DNA from: Clostridium sp. OF09-36
Lineage (GTDB): Bacteria > Bacillota > Clostridia > Lachnospirales > Lachnospiraceae
Direction of reading: 5' to 3'
DNA: 64,000 nucleotides
Assembly: GCF_003481985.1 (NCBI RefSeq)
Contig: NZ_QUMD01000006.1
Span: 1-64,000, forward strand
Part shown: one piece after another, positions 8,795 to 16,521 of the stretch
Numbering within the stretch: the stretch's first letter is position 1
Layout of the letters: the number at the start of each line of letters is the position of its first letter
Notes under the pieces: generated by a model
Seen by the model: only the letters and a program-made list of their open reading frames with translations
Database searches by the model: none
What the model was told of the DNA's origin: nothing
Made by a program: the position numbers and the translations under genes

Positions 8795-10416
8795 TGGAAA
8801 AGGAAAATTTCTATGATGTAGTAGTGATCGGCGGAGGGCCGGCCGGACTGACCGCCGCATTATATCTTGCACGTGCCCGCTATCGTGTCCTTATCCTTGA
8901 AAAAGAGAAATTCGGCGGCCAGGTCACCATCACTGATGAAGTGGTAAATTATCCAGGCATTGAGAAAACCAGCGGGAGAGCACTGACAGAAACCATGCGC
9001 AGACAGGCCGAGTTTTTTGGAGCTGAATTTCTATTAAGGGAAGTTACTGCGCTAAAAAAAGAAGAAACTGCATCCGGAGCAGAACTCTGGGAAAGCACTA
9101 CAGACAAGGACAGCTTCCAAAGCTTTGGAATTCTGCTTGCAACAGGCGCCCATCCAAGAATGATCGGCTTTCCAGGTGAGGCAGAGTTCCGCGGTCATGG
9201 AGTAGCTTACTGTGCAACCTGTGACGGAGAATTCTTCTACGGGAAAGAAATCTTTGTAATCGGCGGAGGATTTGCAGCGGCAGAAGAGAGTGTATTCCTC
9301 ACCAAATTCGCAAGCCATGTGACCATTTTGATCCGAGACGATGATTTTTCCTGCGCAAAAGCTGTTGCAGAAGCAGCCAAAAATCATCCTAAGATTACCG
9401 TCCTGACAAATACCGAAGTTATTTGTGTTGAGGGTGACCACATGCTGCGCAGGATCTGCTACAGAAATAGAAATACCGGAAAGGAAACTCTCTTTGATTC
9501 TGCAAATGACACGTTCGGAGTGTTTGTATTTGCAGGTTATGAGCCAAACACATCACTGGTAAAAGAACTGGTAAATCTGGATCCCCATGGATATGTGATA
9601 ACCGATAAGAGCCGGCAGACCAGCTGCCAAGGAATTTATGCAGCCGGTGATGTGTGCCAGAAAAATCTGCGCCAGGTAGTAACGGCAGTGGGAGATGGTG
9701 CTACCGCCGCTACGGAGCTGGAAAAATATGCGGCTGCCATGCAGGGAAGAACCGGTATCCATGCAAAACAGGCGGTTAAAAAAGGTGCCGCGCCAGATGT
9801 AAAATCCTCAAATAGTTTTTTCTCACAGGATATCATAAACCAGTTAAATACGGTATTTGCCAAAATGGAACGGAAATTGCAGCTTGAGCTGCATCTGGAT
9901 TCCCGGCCCGTGAGCCAGGAATTAGAAAATTATATGACAGAACTGGCAAAATATACAGATAAGTTGACTGTGCACGAACGCGTCCCTTCTGCAGAGACCG
10001 GTGCTTCGCTTCCTTTTGTGGATGTATTAACCGAAAGCGGAGAGCAGACAGGGCTGGCTTTTCACGGCGTCCCTGGAGGGCATGAATTTACGTCCTTTAT
10101 TCTGGGATTATATAATGCTGCAGGGCCTGGGCAGCCACTTGATCCTGTAATAAGAGAAAAAATACTGGCAATCCAGCATAACGTTCATCTGCAGGTCCTG
10201 GTATCACTTTCCTGTACCATGTGCCCGGATCTTGTGACGGCCGCACAGAGGATTGCTTCCCTAAACCCTCTCGTAACGGCTGAAGTATATGATATTGCCC
10301 ATTTTCCAGATTTAAAAGAAAAATATCATGTTATGAGCGTTCCCTGTCTGATTATCAATCAGGATAAAACCTCATTTGGCAAAAAGAACATCCAACAGAT
10401 ATTGGAATTAATCTGA
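8794..10416 (+). CDS. AhpF-like peroxiredoxin reductase with C-terminal double-thioredoxin domain
   Basis: 540 aa. Residues 1-310 are a thioredoxin-reductase-type flavoprotein: FAD motif GGGPAG near residue 12, redox pair YCATCDGEFF near 138, NAD(P)H motif IGGGFAAAEE near 152, and FAD-binding YAAGDV near 287. A linker leads to a C-terminal half (about 345-540) resembling the two-thioredoxin-fold module of AhpF, with its CxxC pair in SCTMCPD near 473. In E. coli AhpF that module is N-terminal, so domain order is reversed. It should pass electrons from NAD(P)H through the C-terminal disulfide to AhpC encoded immediately upstream. Confidence 0.85.
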   Translation: MEKENFYDVVVIGGGPAGLTAALYLARARYRVLILEKEKFGGQVTITDEVVNYPGIEKTSGRALTETMRRQAEFFGAEFLLREVTALKKEETASGAELWESTTDKDSFQSFGILLATGAHPRMIGFPGEAEFRGHGVAYCATCDGEFFYGKEIFVIGGGFAAAEESVFLTKFASHVTILIRDDDFSCAKAVAEAAKNHPKITVLTNTEVICVEGDHMLRRICYRNRNTGKETLFDSANDTFGVFVFAGYEPNTSLVKELVNLDPHGYVITDKSRQTSCQGIYAAGDVCQKNLRQVVTAVGDGATAATELEKYAAAMQGRTGIHAKQAVKKGAAPDVKSSNSFFSQDIINQLNTVFAKMERKLQLELHLDSRPVSQELENYMTELAKYTDKLTVHERVPSAETGASLPFVDVLTESGEQTGLAFHGVPGGHEFTSFILGLYNAAGPGQPLDPVIREKILAIQHNVHLQVLVSLSCTMCPDLVTAAQRIASLNPLVTAEVYDIAHFPDLKEKYHVMSVPCLIINQDKTSFGKKNIQQILELI

Positions 10417-10504
10417 CTGGTCTGCATCTCTTAACCTTCCCATGAGTGTTTAACTTGCAGTCCTTTCAAAGGCTTTCCCTTCGCCGAACAGGGTTTCAGC
10501 GCTG

Positions 10505-10533
10505 TTGACAAGCATTTGTGAAGCAGATATAAT
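10505..10533 (+). promoter_or_regulatory. Consensus promoter of the primase gene
   Basis: TTGACA (10505-10510) and TATAAT (10528-10533) with a 17-bp spacer: a perfect consensus sigma-A promoter. A terminator-like hairpin lies between it and the gene it should drive. Confidence 0.85.
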
Positions 10534-10576
10534 AAAACGGTACTCATTTTTTTCAAATATAATTCGCTATGTGAAA

Positions 10577-10614
10577 GGCATACGATCTCATCCGGGATTG
10601 ATATGCCCTTTTTT
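10577..10614 (+). terminator. Leader terminator (attenuator) of the primase gene
   Basis: GGCATA (10577-10582) pairs with TATGCC (10602-10607), with partial pairing in the 19-nt interior, followed by C and six T. It lies about 40 nt after the predicted transcription start and more than 100 nt before the primase ATG, so it would cut the transcript unless relieved. Confidence 0.6.
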
Positions 10615-10722
10615 ATGCGAAAATGATGCCGACAGGCAATCATATGCGTCAGCAGGACTGACATACTCCGCTACATGGCGGTAAAAAGCAAACAAATATC
10701 ATATTTACAGGAGGAGAAGAAC

Positions 10723-12021
10723 ATGAGCGATGCATGGAAAGGGGTAAGCAGGGCCAGAAAATGCCCCATTTGTCAGCATGAAGACTGGTGTGGCTATTGG
10801 ACACCGGAAGATTACGGTGGTGAGCTCATCTGCTGCCAGCGTGATAAAGAAAAGTGCAATATGATCGGTTCCGATGGCCAGGAATATGTGTTCATCGGAA
10901 GCGCAAAAGGTTCCGGCAGTTCCATCTATGAAGAACGCACTCAGTACGAACTGCTCCGGAAAAAGAAAACCGGAATGAATTATTCGCATATTTCAAAACC
11001 ACAAAAAAGGGAACTGAAACCGGTTGATCAGATTGTGCCCAAAAACAATGAAAACTGCAGCAGTATTTACACCTATATGCAAAATCTTCTGATCCTTGAC
11101 CCGGCACACAAGGCTTATCTTCATAGCCAGGGTTGGACGGATGAACTGATTGAAAAGCATCATATTGTATCATTTCCAGAAGAGGACAGCCTGCGGGTAA
11201 AGTACCATAACCGATACCGCACCAGAAATATAACCAGAGTCAGGCTTGCAGATCTAATTCTACAGAAATTTGGATCAAATTCACTCGAAGGAATTCCCGG
11301 GGCGTATTTAAAAGGAGAGCAGTGGACCTTTGCCGGCCCAAGTGGACTGGTATTTCCGATGTATGACCTCGATGGGAACACCTTTCGTCTTCGGATCCGG
11401 AAAGATTTTTCTGACATTGATGCAACCGTGATCACTTCCGGCCAGGATCGTTTCTACTATGCCGAAGGTAAAAAATATTTCATCAGCATGAAGGGAGTTT
11501 ACTTTGTAACCCCTGGAGGAGAGAAAGAATTTCTCCCGCAAAAAGGAAAATACAGAACCCTGGCTTCCTACTATCAGGATTCTCAGGCTGCAACACGTGG
11601 AATATTGGCCAACATCTATAAAAAGGGCTGCGCGGCTGCAAACCAATGCAGTTTTTACGGCCTTCCTTTTGCCAAAACATCCTCCCTTTGGTACATCACG
11701 GAGGGTGAGCCAAAAGGACTATTTGCATCCAACGCCTTATCGACTCCGGTGGTAACTCTTCCCGGGGTCAATTCCTATTCTCTTATTTTAGATGACGGTG
11801 TCCTTTCTCAAATGAAAGAACTGGGAATGAAAATGGTTGTTGTTGCATTTGATGCAGACAAGCTTCATAATGAGCGGGTTTTATCGTGCGAAAAATCACT
11901 GGCAGACGGACTAAAAACCGCTGGCATCCCAGTCGTAATTGCAAACTGGAAAGAAGAAAATGGAAAAGGTATTGATGATCTTCTGGCATCCGGGGGAGCA
12001 CCTCAATACTGCATTTATTAA
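10723..12021 (+). CDS. Plasmid DNA primase with zinc-finger and Toprim domains
   Basis: 432 aa from the ATG at 10723, which has AGGAGG 6-8 nt upstream; an in-frame ATG at 10675 has no ribosome site. The N-terminus carries a zinc-binding cluster (CPIC near residue 13 and a paired CC near 36) as in DnaG-type primases. The C-terminal part has Toprim motifs: YITEGEPKG with the catalytic glutamate and VVVAFDAD with the metal-binding aspartates, followed by the KGIDDLL motif. This matches DUF3854-type phage/plasmid primase-helicase partners. It should lay primers for plasmid replication or for the strand entering by conjugation. No helicase domain is fused. Confidence 0.75.
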   Translation: MSDAWKGVSRARKCPICQHEDWCGYWTPEDYGGELICCQRDKEKCNMIGSDGQEYVFIGSAKGSGSSIYEERTQYELLRKKKTGMNYSHISKPQKRELKPVDQIVPKNNENCSSIYTYMQNLLILDPAHKAYLHSQGWTDELIEKHHIVSFPEEDSLRVKYHNRYRTRNITRVRLADLILQKFGSNSLEGIPGAYLKGEQWTFAGPSGLVFPMYDLDGNTFRLRIRKDFSDIDATVITSGQDRFYYAEGKKYFISMKGVYFVTPGGEKEFLPQKGKYRTLASYYQDSQAATRGILANIYKKGCAAANQCSFYGLPFAKTSSLWYITEGEPKGLFASNALSTPVVTLPGVNSYSLILDDGVLSQMKELGMKMVVVAFDADKLHNERVLSCEKSLADGLKTAGIPVVIANWKEENGKGIDDLLASGGAPQYCIY

Positions 12022-12033
12022 GAGAATTCAATG

Positions 12034-12077
12034 AAAGGTCCATCTCATTAGTGTTTTGCTAATAGGATGAACCTTTT
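12034..12077. terminator. Bidirectional terminator
   Basis: AAAGGTCCATC and GGATGAACCTTTT form the outer stem with inner TTAG/CTAA pairing. It lies between the convergent primase gene and the minus-strand gene at 12094-12495, and T-rich flanks exist on both sides. Confidence 0.65.
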
Positions 12078-12093
12078 CTCATCCATTCAATTC

Positions 12094-12495
12094 TTAATCT
12101 TCTTCAGGAATACCATATATGAGAGTAAGTTCCACCTCATCAGCTCCAGACCACTTGTTTACAGCAATGTGGTCTGCGAATGCTATTGCCATGTGCATTT
12201 GTTTCTGGTTTGCAGTGATATCAACGCCATACTTGCTCCTTAATGTTACTGTCATACCGCCACACGCATCCTGATCAATTTTAAGGCAGCATCCGGAAAC
12301 AGCAGCAAATTCATTAAGAATCGGGAAAAGAGCCTCATTAAACCATTTTTTAAATTTCATGACCTTTTTCTCTTCTTTTTCCTCTTTTATTTTTTCAATA
12401 GCTTCCTTGGCAAATACCGCTTCCTCATAAGACAGCCCATCCACCGCATCATACAAATCATTCGATGTTTCATTACTATAGTCAAATTCCTGCAT
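12094..12495 (-). CDS. Hypothetical protein, divergent from HTH regulator
   Basis: 133 aa, unrecognised. The N-terminal third is acidic with a charged helix rich in lysine and glutamate (residues 30-45), possibly coiled. The C-terminal two thirds look like a small alpha-beta domain (ALFPILNEFAAVSGCCL ... ADEVELTLIYG). A strong ribosome site (AGAAGGAGG) precedes the ATG. It is divergently transcribed from the Xre-type regulator at 12597, and the shared intergenic region holds a perfect 28-bp palindrome, so both genes are probably controlled together. Confidence 0.65.
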   Translation of the reverse strand: MQEFDYSNETSNDLYDAVDGLSYEEAVFAKEAIEKIKEEKEEKKVMKFKKWFNEALFPILNEFAAVSGCCLKIDQDACGGMTVTLRSKYGVDITANQKQMHMAIAFADHIAVNKWSGADEVELTLIYGIPEED

Positions 12496-12523
12496 ATTCT
12501 CTTACCTCCTTCTAACCAGTATA

Positions 12524-12551
12524 CAACATTGTGCATATATGCACAATGTTG
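12524..12551. promoter_or_regulatory. Perfect 28-bp palindromic operator
   Basis: The half-site CAACATTGTGCATA (12524-12537) is followed immediately by its exact reverse complement. It sits between two divergent genes, 29 bp from one start and 45 bp from the other. No T-tract follows, so a repressor or activator binding site is more likely than a terminator. Confidence 0.8.
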
Positions 12552-12596
12552 ATTTATCCGTAATTCAGCTATGATTGTTCTTAGGAGGACTTTTCA

Positions 12597-12800
12597 ATGG
12601 TTGATTACAGCCCGTTATGGGACACGATGCAGAAACGCAAAATTACACAGTATACTCTGTTGAAGGATAAGGTCCTTGACAATCATACGCTTGACCGGCT
12701 CAAAAAAGGCCAAAATATAACCTTGGTAACATTAGAACGCATATGCAAATATCTGTCCTGCACGCCCAACGATGTCGTATCATTTACAGATGATGCATGA
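12597..12800 (+). CDS. Small Xre/Cro-type transcriptional regulator
   Basis: 67 aa, a single HTH of the Cro/C1 type: YSPLWDTMQKRKITQYTLLK, then the recognition region DNHTLDRLKKGQNI and the usual LERICKYLSCTPNDVVSF ending. AGGAGG lies 10 nt before the ATG. It is the obvious candidate to bind the 28-bp palindrome just upstream and to control itself and the divergent gene. Confidence 0.85.
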   Translation: MVDYSPLWDTMQKRKITQYTLLKDKVLDNHTLDRLKKGQNITLVTLERICKYLSCTPNDVVSFTDDA

Positions 12801-12823
12801 AAAATCTGCCACTTTCTTTGGAA

Positions 12824-12850
12824 GTTTACGTTTACGCTGTAAATGTAAAC
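12824..12850. promoter_or_regulatory. GTTTACGTTTAC palindrome, copy 1 (also terminator-like)
   Basis: GTTTACGTTTAC, three bases, then GTAAATGTAAAC, followed by six T. One mismatch to a perfect palindrome. It can act as terminator of the Xre gene. The same 12-mer recurs at 13933 and 14256-14282, so it may also be a protein binding site. Confidence 0.65.
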
Positions 12851-12895
12851 TTTTTTATTTCTAAACTTTGATGCAGACAACAAAGTAATTTTAGC

Positions 12896-12928
12896 GGGTA
12901 TGTCTGTTATGGGCATATCCTCTTTTTG
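12896..12928 (+). terminator. Hairpin with T-tract upstream of the phosphoesterase
   Basis: GGGTATG (12896-12902) pairs with CATATCC (12914-12920) including one G-T pair, followed by TCTTTTTG. It lies 180 bp before the phosphoesterase gene, inside a 309-bp gap that otherwise shows only the palindrome at 12824. Confidence 0.5.
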
Positions 12929-13109
12929 TTTTGCCAATCAGCCTCCTGGCCTAAGCCGGCCAGATGTAGGTGAATGCAAATCGAATTGACACTCCCGAAG
13001 CAACCCATTATACTAAAAATATCGTTGAGCATCCTCCCCATATAACATCGCAGTTTGTATTGTCCGGCCTGCTCATCAAACATTCATTTTAAATGGAGAC
13101 TCAGAAAAC

Positions 13110-13850
13110 ATGGCACTATATGCTCTGGGAGATATGCATCTGGCCTTTTCCGTAGACAAACCTATGGATAGATTCGGGAAAGTCTGGAAAAAGCATGAAG
13201 AAAAACTCGAAAAGAATTGCAGAAAACTGATTGGAAATGAAGATACATTTGTCATCACTGGAGATCATTGCTGGGGCAAAAATCTGTCCGAAGCAAAAAC
13301 AGATCTTGCTTTTATCGCAGATCTTCCCGGAAATAAGATTTTGCTGCGGGGAAATCACGATATGTTTTGGGATGCCAAGAAAACTGCAGTTCTAAATCAA
13401 GAATATGAACCACAGCTGCATTTCCTGCAGAATAATCACTATCATTACCAGGATTATGCCCTTGTAGGAACAAAAGGATATACCTTTGAGGGACCATTCT
13501 ACATCAATTCAAAAGGGCAGATTGTCGGATGGGATGAAGCCAATGAGAAACAGGCCAAAAAGCTGGTAGCGCGGGAAGCGGAACGATTGCGGATTTCTTT
13601 TGAAAGCGCCAGAGAGGCCGGCTTCCGTAAATATATTATGTTTCTCCACTATCCGCCAACAAATATCGTGGAAGAGGAGAGTATCTTCACGCGGATGGCC
13701 GAAGAGTACGGAGTGGAGCATGTTGTATATTCCCACTGCCACGGAGAGTCCCGTTACGGCGACAGTATCCACGGAGTTCACCATGGGATCCGGTATCACC
13801 TGGTTTCTGGAGACTACCTCAATTTTAAGCCTGAAAAGATCCTGGATTAG
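13110..13850 (+). CDS. Calcineurin-like metallophosphoesterase
   Basis: 246 aa with the metallophosphoesterase motifs in order: YALGDMHLAF (GDxH, residues 4-13), TGDHCWG (about 50-56), LRGNHDMFWD (GNHD, about 75-84), FLHYPP (about 180), and YSHCHGESRYG (GHxH variant, about 211). These bind two metal ions and hydrolyse phosphodiesters or phosphomonoesters. Family members act on nucleotides, nucleic acids or phosphoproteins, so the substrate is open. It stands alone between regulatory hairpins. Confidence 0.85.
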   Translation: MALYALGDMHLAFSVDKPMDRFGKVWKKHEEKLEKNCRKLIGNEDTFVITGDHCWGKNLSEAKTDLAFIADLPGNKILLRGNHDMFWDAKKTAVLNQEYEPQLHFLQNNHYHYQDYALVGTKGYTFEGPFYINSKGQIVGWDEANEKQAKKLVAREAERLRISFESAREAGFRKYIMFLHYPPTNIVEEESIFTRMAEEYGVEHVVYSHCHGESRYGDSIHGVHHGIRYHLVSGDYLNFKPEKILD

Positions 13851-13932
13851 ATCTTCCACTGGAACGGTAGAATAGCATTATTTATGGAATTTTTCTTTCT
13901 ATATGCTATAATCGTTGCTCATCTCCATAAAA

Positions 13933-13959
13933 GTTTACGTTTACGGCGTAAACGTAAAC
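13933..13959. promoter_or_regulatory. GTTTACGTTTAC palindrome, copy 2
   Basis: GTTTACGTTTAC, GGC, GTAAACGTAAAC: a perfect 12-bp inverted repeat with a 3-bp centre, followed by five T. It could terminate the phosphoesterase transcript 80 bp upstream. A degenerate relative (GTTTACGTTTTT...AAATAAAC) lies at 14186-14211. Confidence 0.7.
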
Positions 13960-14128
13960 TTTTTGTTCTAAAATGCCTAAACAACTCCAAATCAAAAATA
14001 TTTGACGTACTTGTCTGCTGAATTATCACATGTGGGAATCAGTGACCACGTGCACTTTAAATTCAACATATATCGTGAAATTCATTGTGTATTCGCCTAA
14101 TTGCAAAGTAAAATTGATGCTGCATGAT

Positions 14129-14165
14129 ATAGCCTTGGGCAAAAATGTCCAGGGCTATTTTTATT
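14129..14165 (+). terminator. Orphan intrinsic terminator
   Basis: ATAGCCTTGG (14129-14138) pairs with CCAGGGCTAT (14149-14158) with one bulge, then TTTTTATTT. No gene ends nearby: the phosphoesterase stops at 13850 and has its own hairpin at 13933. It may end a small RNA encoded in 13965-14128, a stretch in which I see no ORF. Confidence 0.55.
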
Positions 14166-14217
14166 TACATTTCTCGCAATAAAAAGTTTACGTTTTTCAC
14201 TAAAAATAAACTTTCTA

Positions 14218-14246
14218 TTGTTATGTGGCCTGTATGATGCTATAAT
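14218..14246 (+). promoter_or_regulatory. Promoter of the coiled-coil gene
   Basis: TTGTTA (14218-14223) and TATAAT (14241-14246) with 17-bp spacing. Direct repeats of GTAAACGTAAA lie just downstream, over the expected transcription start. Confidence 0.75.
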
Positions 14247-14255
14247 ACAATTAAA

Positions 14256-14282
14256 GTAAACGTAAATAATGTAAACGTAAAC
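14256..14282. promoter_or_regulatory. Operator: two GTAAACGTAAA direct repeats
   Basis: GTAAACGTAAA at 14256 and again at 14271, 15 bp apart, overlapping the predicted start of transcription of the gene at 14307. The same element forms the arms of the palindromes at 12824 and 13933. This is consistent with autoregulation by the encoded protein. Confidence 0.65.
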
Positions 14283-14306
14283 ATTTATATCAATCAGGAG
14301 CATCCC

Positions 14307-15148
14307 ATGGAAGAAATCAAAGAAAAATCTGCCAAAAAGCCGGTCAGCATGCGCTTGACCGCAACAGCATCGGAACGGCTGATGCACATCATTGATCTGT
14401 ATAAAAATCTGGAAGACCCAAAAGGCGAGCAGCAGGAGAATGCTATTCTGCGCATTCTTGATATTGCAGAATCCGACAATATCAGAGGGACACATCCTGA
14501 GTTAGAAGGCCCCTTACTGGCAGTTGAAGCCACGATCTCTACATTAATTAAACAACTTAATGGTATAGCAGTCGGCCAGGATGCCAAAATTTCTAGGCTT
14601 CAGGAAGCATTAAATGCTGCGATTACAGAAAAAGAACAGGCTATTGCAAAGGCCCAAATTGATATGGATAGGGCCCAGCAAAATACTGATTTGGCTAACA
14701 GACTCCAAAAAGAGGCCATGGATACGATGAATAAAGCAGAGGAGGATGCCGCTGCCCAGATTGAAGCCATAAAAAAAGAAACCACTGCTCAAATTGAAAA
14801 AGTAATGAGTGAAAAAGAGCATGCATGCCGTGAGCGTGATGATGCCCGCACGATTGCCAATGAAAAAACTGCCAGCAATGATCTTCTTCTCAAAAAAATG
14901 ACTGGTATGGAAGCCGATCTGGAAAAATACAAGGATTTACAGGAGCAGTACAAAGAGCTCCAGGACAAATTTTCAGCCCTACAGTCTCAGTTAAATGAAA
15001 GCAAATTGCGTGCGGAATTGATAAAGAGCGCGCCGTCATGGATAAAGAGCGTGAAATGCAGGAGCGTATCAGAGAAGCGGATAGAGAAAATGCAAAGCTG
15101 CAGGCAAAAATTGAACAACTGTCACCTGCAGAAGCCTCGCCAAAGTAA
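14307..15148 (+). CDS. Coiled-coil, KfrA-like plasmid protein (frameshifted)
   Basis: As read, 283 aa ending at 15158 with a nonsensical tail. Residues 1-55 form a small basic domain (KPVSMRLTATASERLMHIID), and residues 90 onward are a long coiled coil rich in Ala, Glu, Gln and Lys. At about 15021 the frame is lost. A -1 shift after GAATTG restores KERAVMDKEREMQERI and ends at a TAA at 15146-15148, extending the coiled coil by about 42 residues. A small DNA-binding head plus long coil, with its own repeats over the promoter, recalls KfrA-type plasmid nucleoid/partition proteins. The frameshift may be a one-base deletion or a sequencing error; no convincing slippery heptamer is present. Confidence 0.6.
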
Positions 15149-15168
15149 ATATTTTTAAGGAGCCATTC

Positions 15169-15606
15169 ATGAAAAAATCATTAGATCGTTTCCTAATAGC
15201 ACAGCAGAATTACTATCATGACGCTTATGAGGAATTAAAGGTAGGTAAAAAGAGAAGCCATTGGATGTGGTTCATATTCCCCCAGATTCGTGGTCTCGGA
15301 TACAGTAATATGGCGATATACTATGCCATTGAAAGTCGTGAGGAAGCTGAAAACTATATTACGGATCCAACCCTCGGCCATAATCTGATTGAAATATCCA
15401 CTGTCCTGCTGGAAATTAAAGACAACGATGCAAAGAAAGTAATGGGTGAACCAGATGATAGAAAGCTCCAGTCCTGTATGACCCTATTTGATACTGTAGC
15501 TCCGGAAATTGATGTATTTGAAAAAGTACTCAAAAAATTTTTCGGTGGAGAAAGAGATAATAGGACCCTGGAAATTCTGCAGAGTTGTGATCATAGGAAT
15601 GAATAA
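15169..15606 (+). CDS. DUF1810 family protein
   Basis: 145 aa, full family length. The signature SHWMWFIFPQIRGLGYS is present near residues 28-45, followed by the conserved acidic middle and a C-terminus DxxxFxxVLxxFFxGxxDxxTLEIL. The family is widespread and conserved, but its biochemical role is not established as far as I know. AAGGAG lies 8 nt before the ATG and it follows the coiled-coil gene by 20 bp, so the two may be co-transcribed. Confidence 0.88.
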   Translation: MKKSLDRFLIAQQNYYHDAYEELKVGKKRSHWMWFIFPQIRGLGYSNMAIYYAIESREEAENYITDPTLGHNLIEISTVLLEIKDNDAKKVMGEPDDRKLQSCMTLFDTVAPEIDVFEKVLKKFFGGERDNRTLEILQSCDHRNE

Positions 15607-15650
15607 CTGAGTCAATCAACATATAAAAGCACATTTTCATTCTTGCATAA

Positions 15651-15699
15651 GCAAAGGCTACCGCCTAACAAATACCAGGACGGCAGCCTTTGCGATTAT
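15651..15699. terminator. Terminator after the DUF1810 gene
   Basis: GCAAAGGCTACCGCC (15651-15665) pairs with GACGGCAGCCTTTGC (15679-15693) with a few mismatches. It lies between convergent genes, so it may serve both strands. Confidence 0.65.
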
Positions 15700-15719
15700 T
15701 CCTAGAAGCCCACTTTTTA

Positions 15720-15956
15720 TCATTTATTGAATTTTCTTTTCTCAATGTAATAACACAAACTTATTAGGTAACCAACCACTCCAAAGGAGAAACACTTCAT
15801 TATTCCGTATGGGAGTCGTCTCAAAAGATACGTCGGAATTTCAGATAATCTGAAAAAGGTGAAATGCCCCGTCATAAATATCATAAATAGATATAGCAAC
15901 ATTCCACATAGAAATCCCTTAGCTGCACTCTTCAATTTCTTATTACAAGAAATCAT
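15720..15956 (-). CDS. Small two-helix membrane protein
   Basis: 78 aa with two hydrophobic helices (about residues 12-30 and 50-70) separated by a basic, aromatic loop. GGGAGGCAG precedes the ATG at a normal distance. The family is not recognised. It lies just downstream of a lipoprotein gene on the same strand, so the two may form one unit. Confidence 0.6.
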   Translation of the reverse strand: MISCNKKLKSAAKGFLCGMLLYLFMIFMTGHFTFFRLSEIPTYLLRRLPYGIMKCFSFGVVGYLISLCYYIEKRKFNK

Positions 15957-15994
15957 CTTAACTGCCTCCCTTCAAATTTGAAGTTGCTGAGGTT

Positions 15995-16495
15995 TCAGTT
16001 AAGTTCATTTCCTTCAGCATCAATAAAAACGTACTCCGATGGGACAGATGAACAATAGAACACATACGGATAGGCATCTTTTTCTATCATTTCTTCATGT
16101 GTACCTGCTTCATCCGTAATTTTTACAGAAACACAATTTGGATTGTTCACAATAAAGGCATACCCACGATTCCAGTTCAAAACAGCAATATCCATGAAAG
16201 GAGACATCGGTTTGTATGTCCGAACATAAGCATATTCTGCTTCTCCTTTGATTTCTACTTCCATAGGAAGGTAGTAATGCGTCTGATATTGATTGCCAGA
16301 AATAAACCAAACGAGTGCCGTATCATCTACGGTACACATACCTCCATACTGCATATCAATCGTATCCGCATCGGAAACTGGAATTTCTTCTCTGGCTTTT
16401 TCTATCAGTTCATCCGTACCTTTATATGTCTTTGTACAGCCTGAAATAGAAAAACATAATATGCAAGTCAGTAAAATGCATGTGATTCTTTTCAT
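15995..16495 (-). CDS. Lipoprotein of unknown function
   Basis: 166 aa from the ATG at 16495 (CAGAGGTG upstream); a GTG at 16504 is also in frame. A classical lipobox (FSISGC) ends the signal peptide, so the mature protein should be lipid-anchored on the outer face of the membrane. The rest is a single beta-rich domain. No family is recognised. It directly follows the large membrane-protein gene on the same strand. Confidence 0.7.
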   Translation of the reverse strand: MKRITCILLTCILCFSISGCTKTYKGTDELIEKAREEIPVSDADTIDMQYGGMCTVDDTALVWFISGNQYQTHYYLPMEVEIKGEAEYAYVRTYKPMSPFMDIAVLNWNRGYAFIVNNPNCVSVKITDEAGTHEEMIEKDAYPYVFYCSSVPSEYVFIDAEGNELN

Positions 16496-16521
16496 AAAAA
16501 ACACCTCTGCAACTCCCTATT

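Noticed and set aside
15000..15030. Programmed -1 frameshifting in the coiled-coil gene
   Set aside because: No X XXY YYZ heptamer in the right phase; a lost G is more likely.
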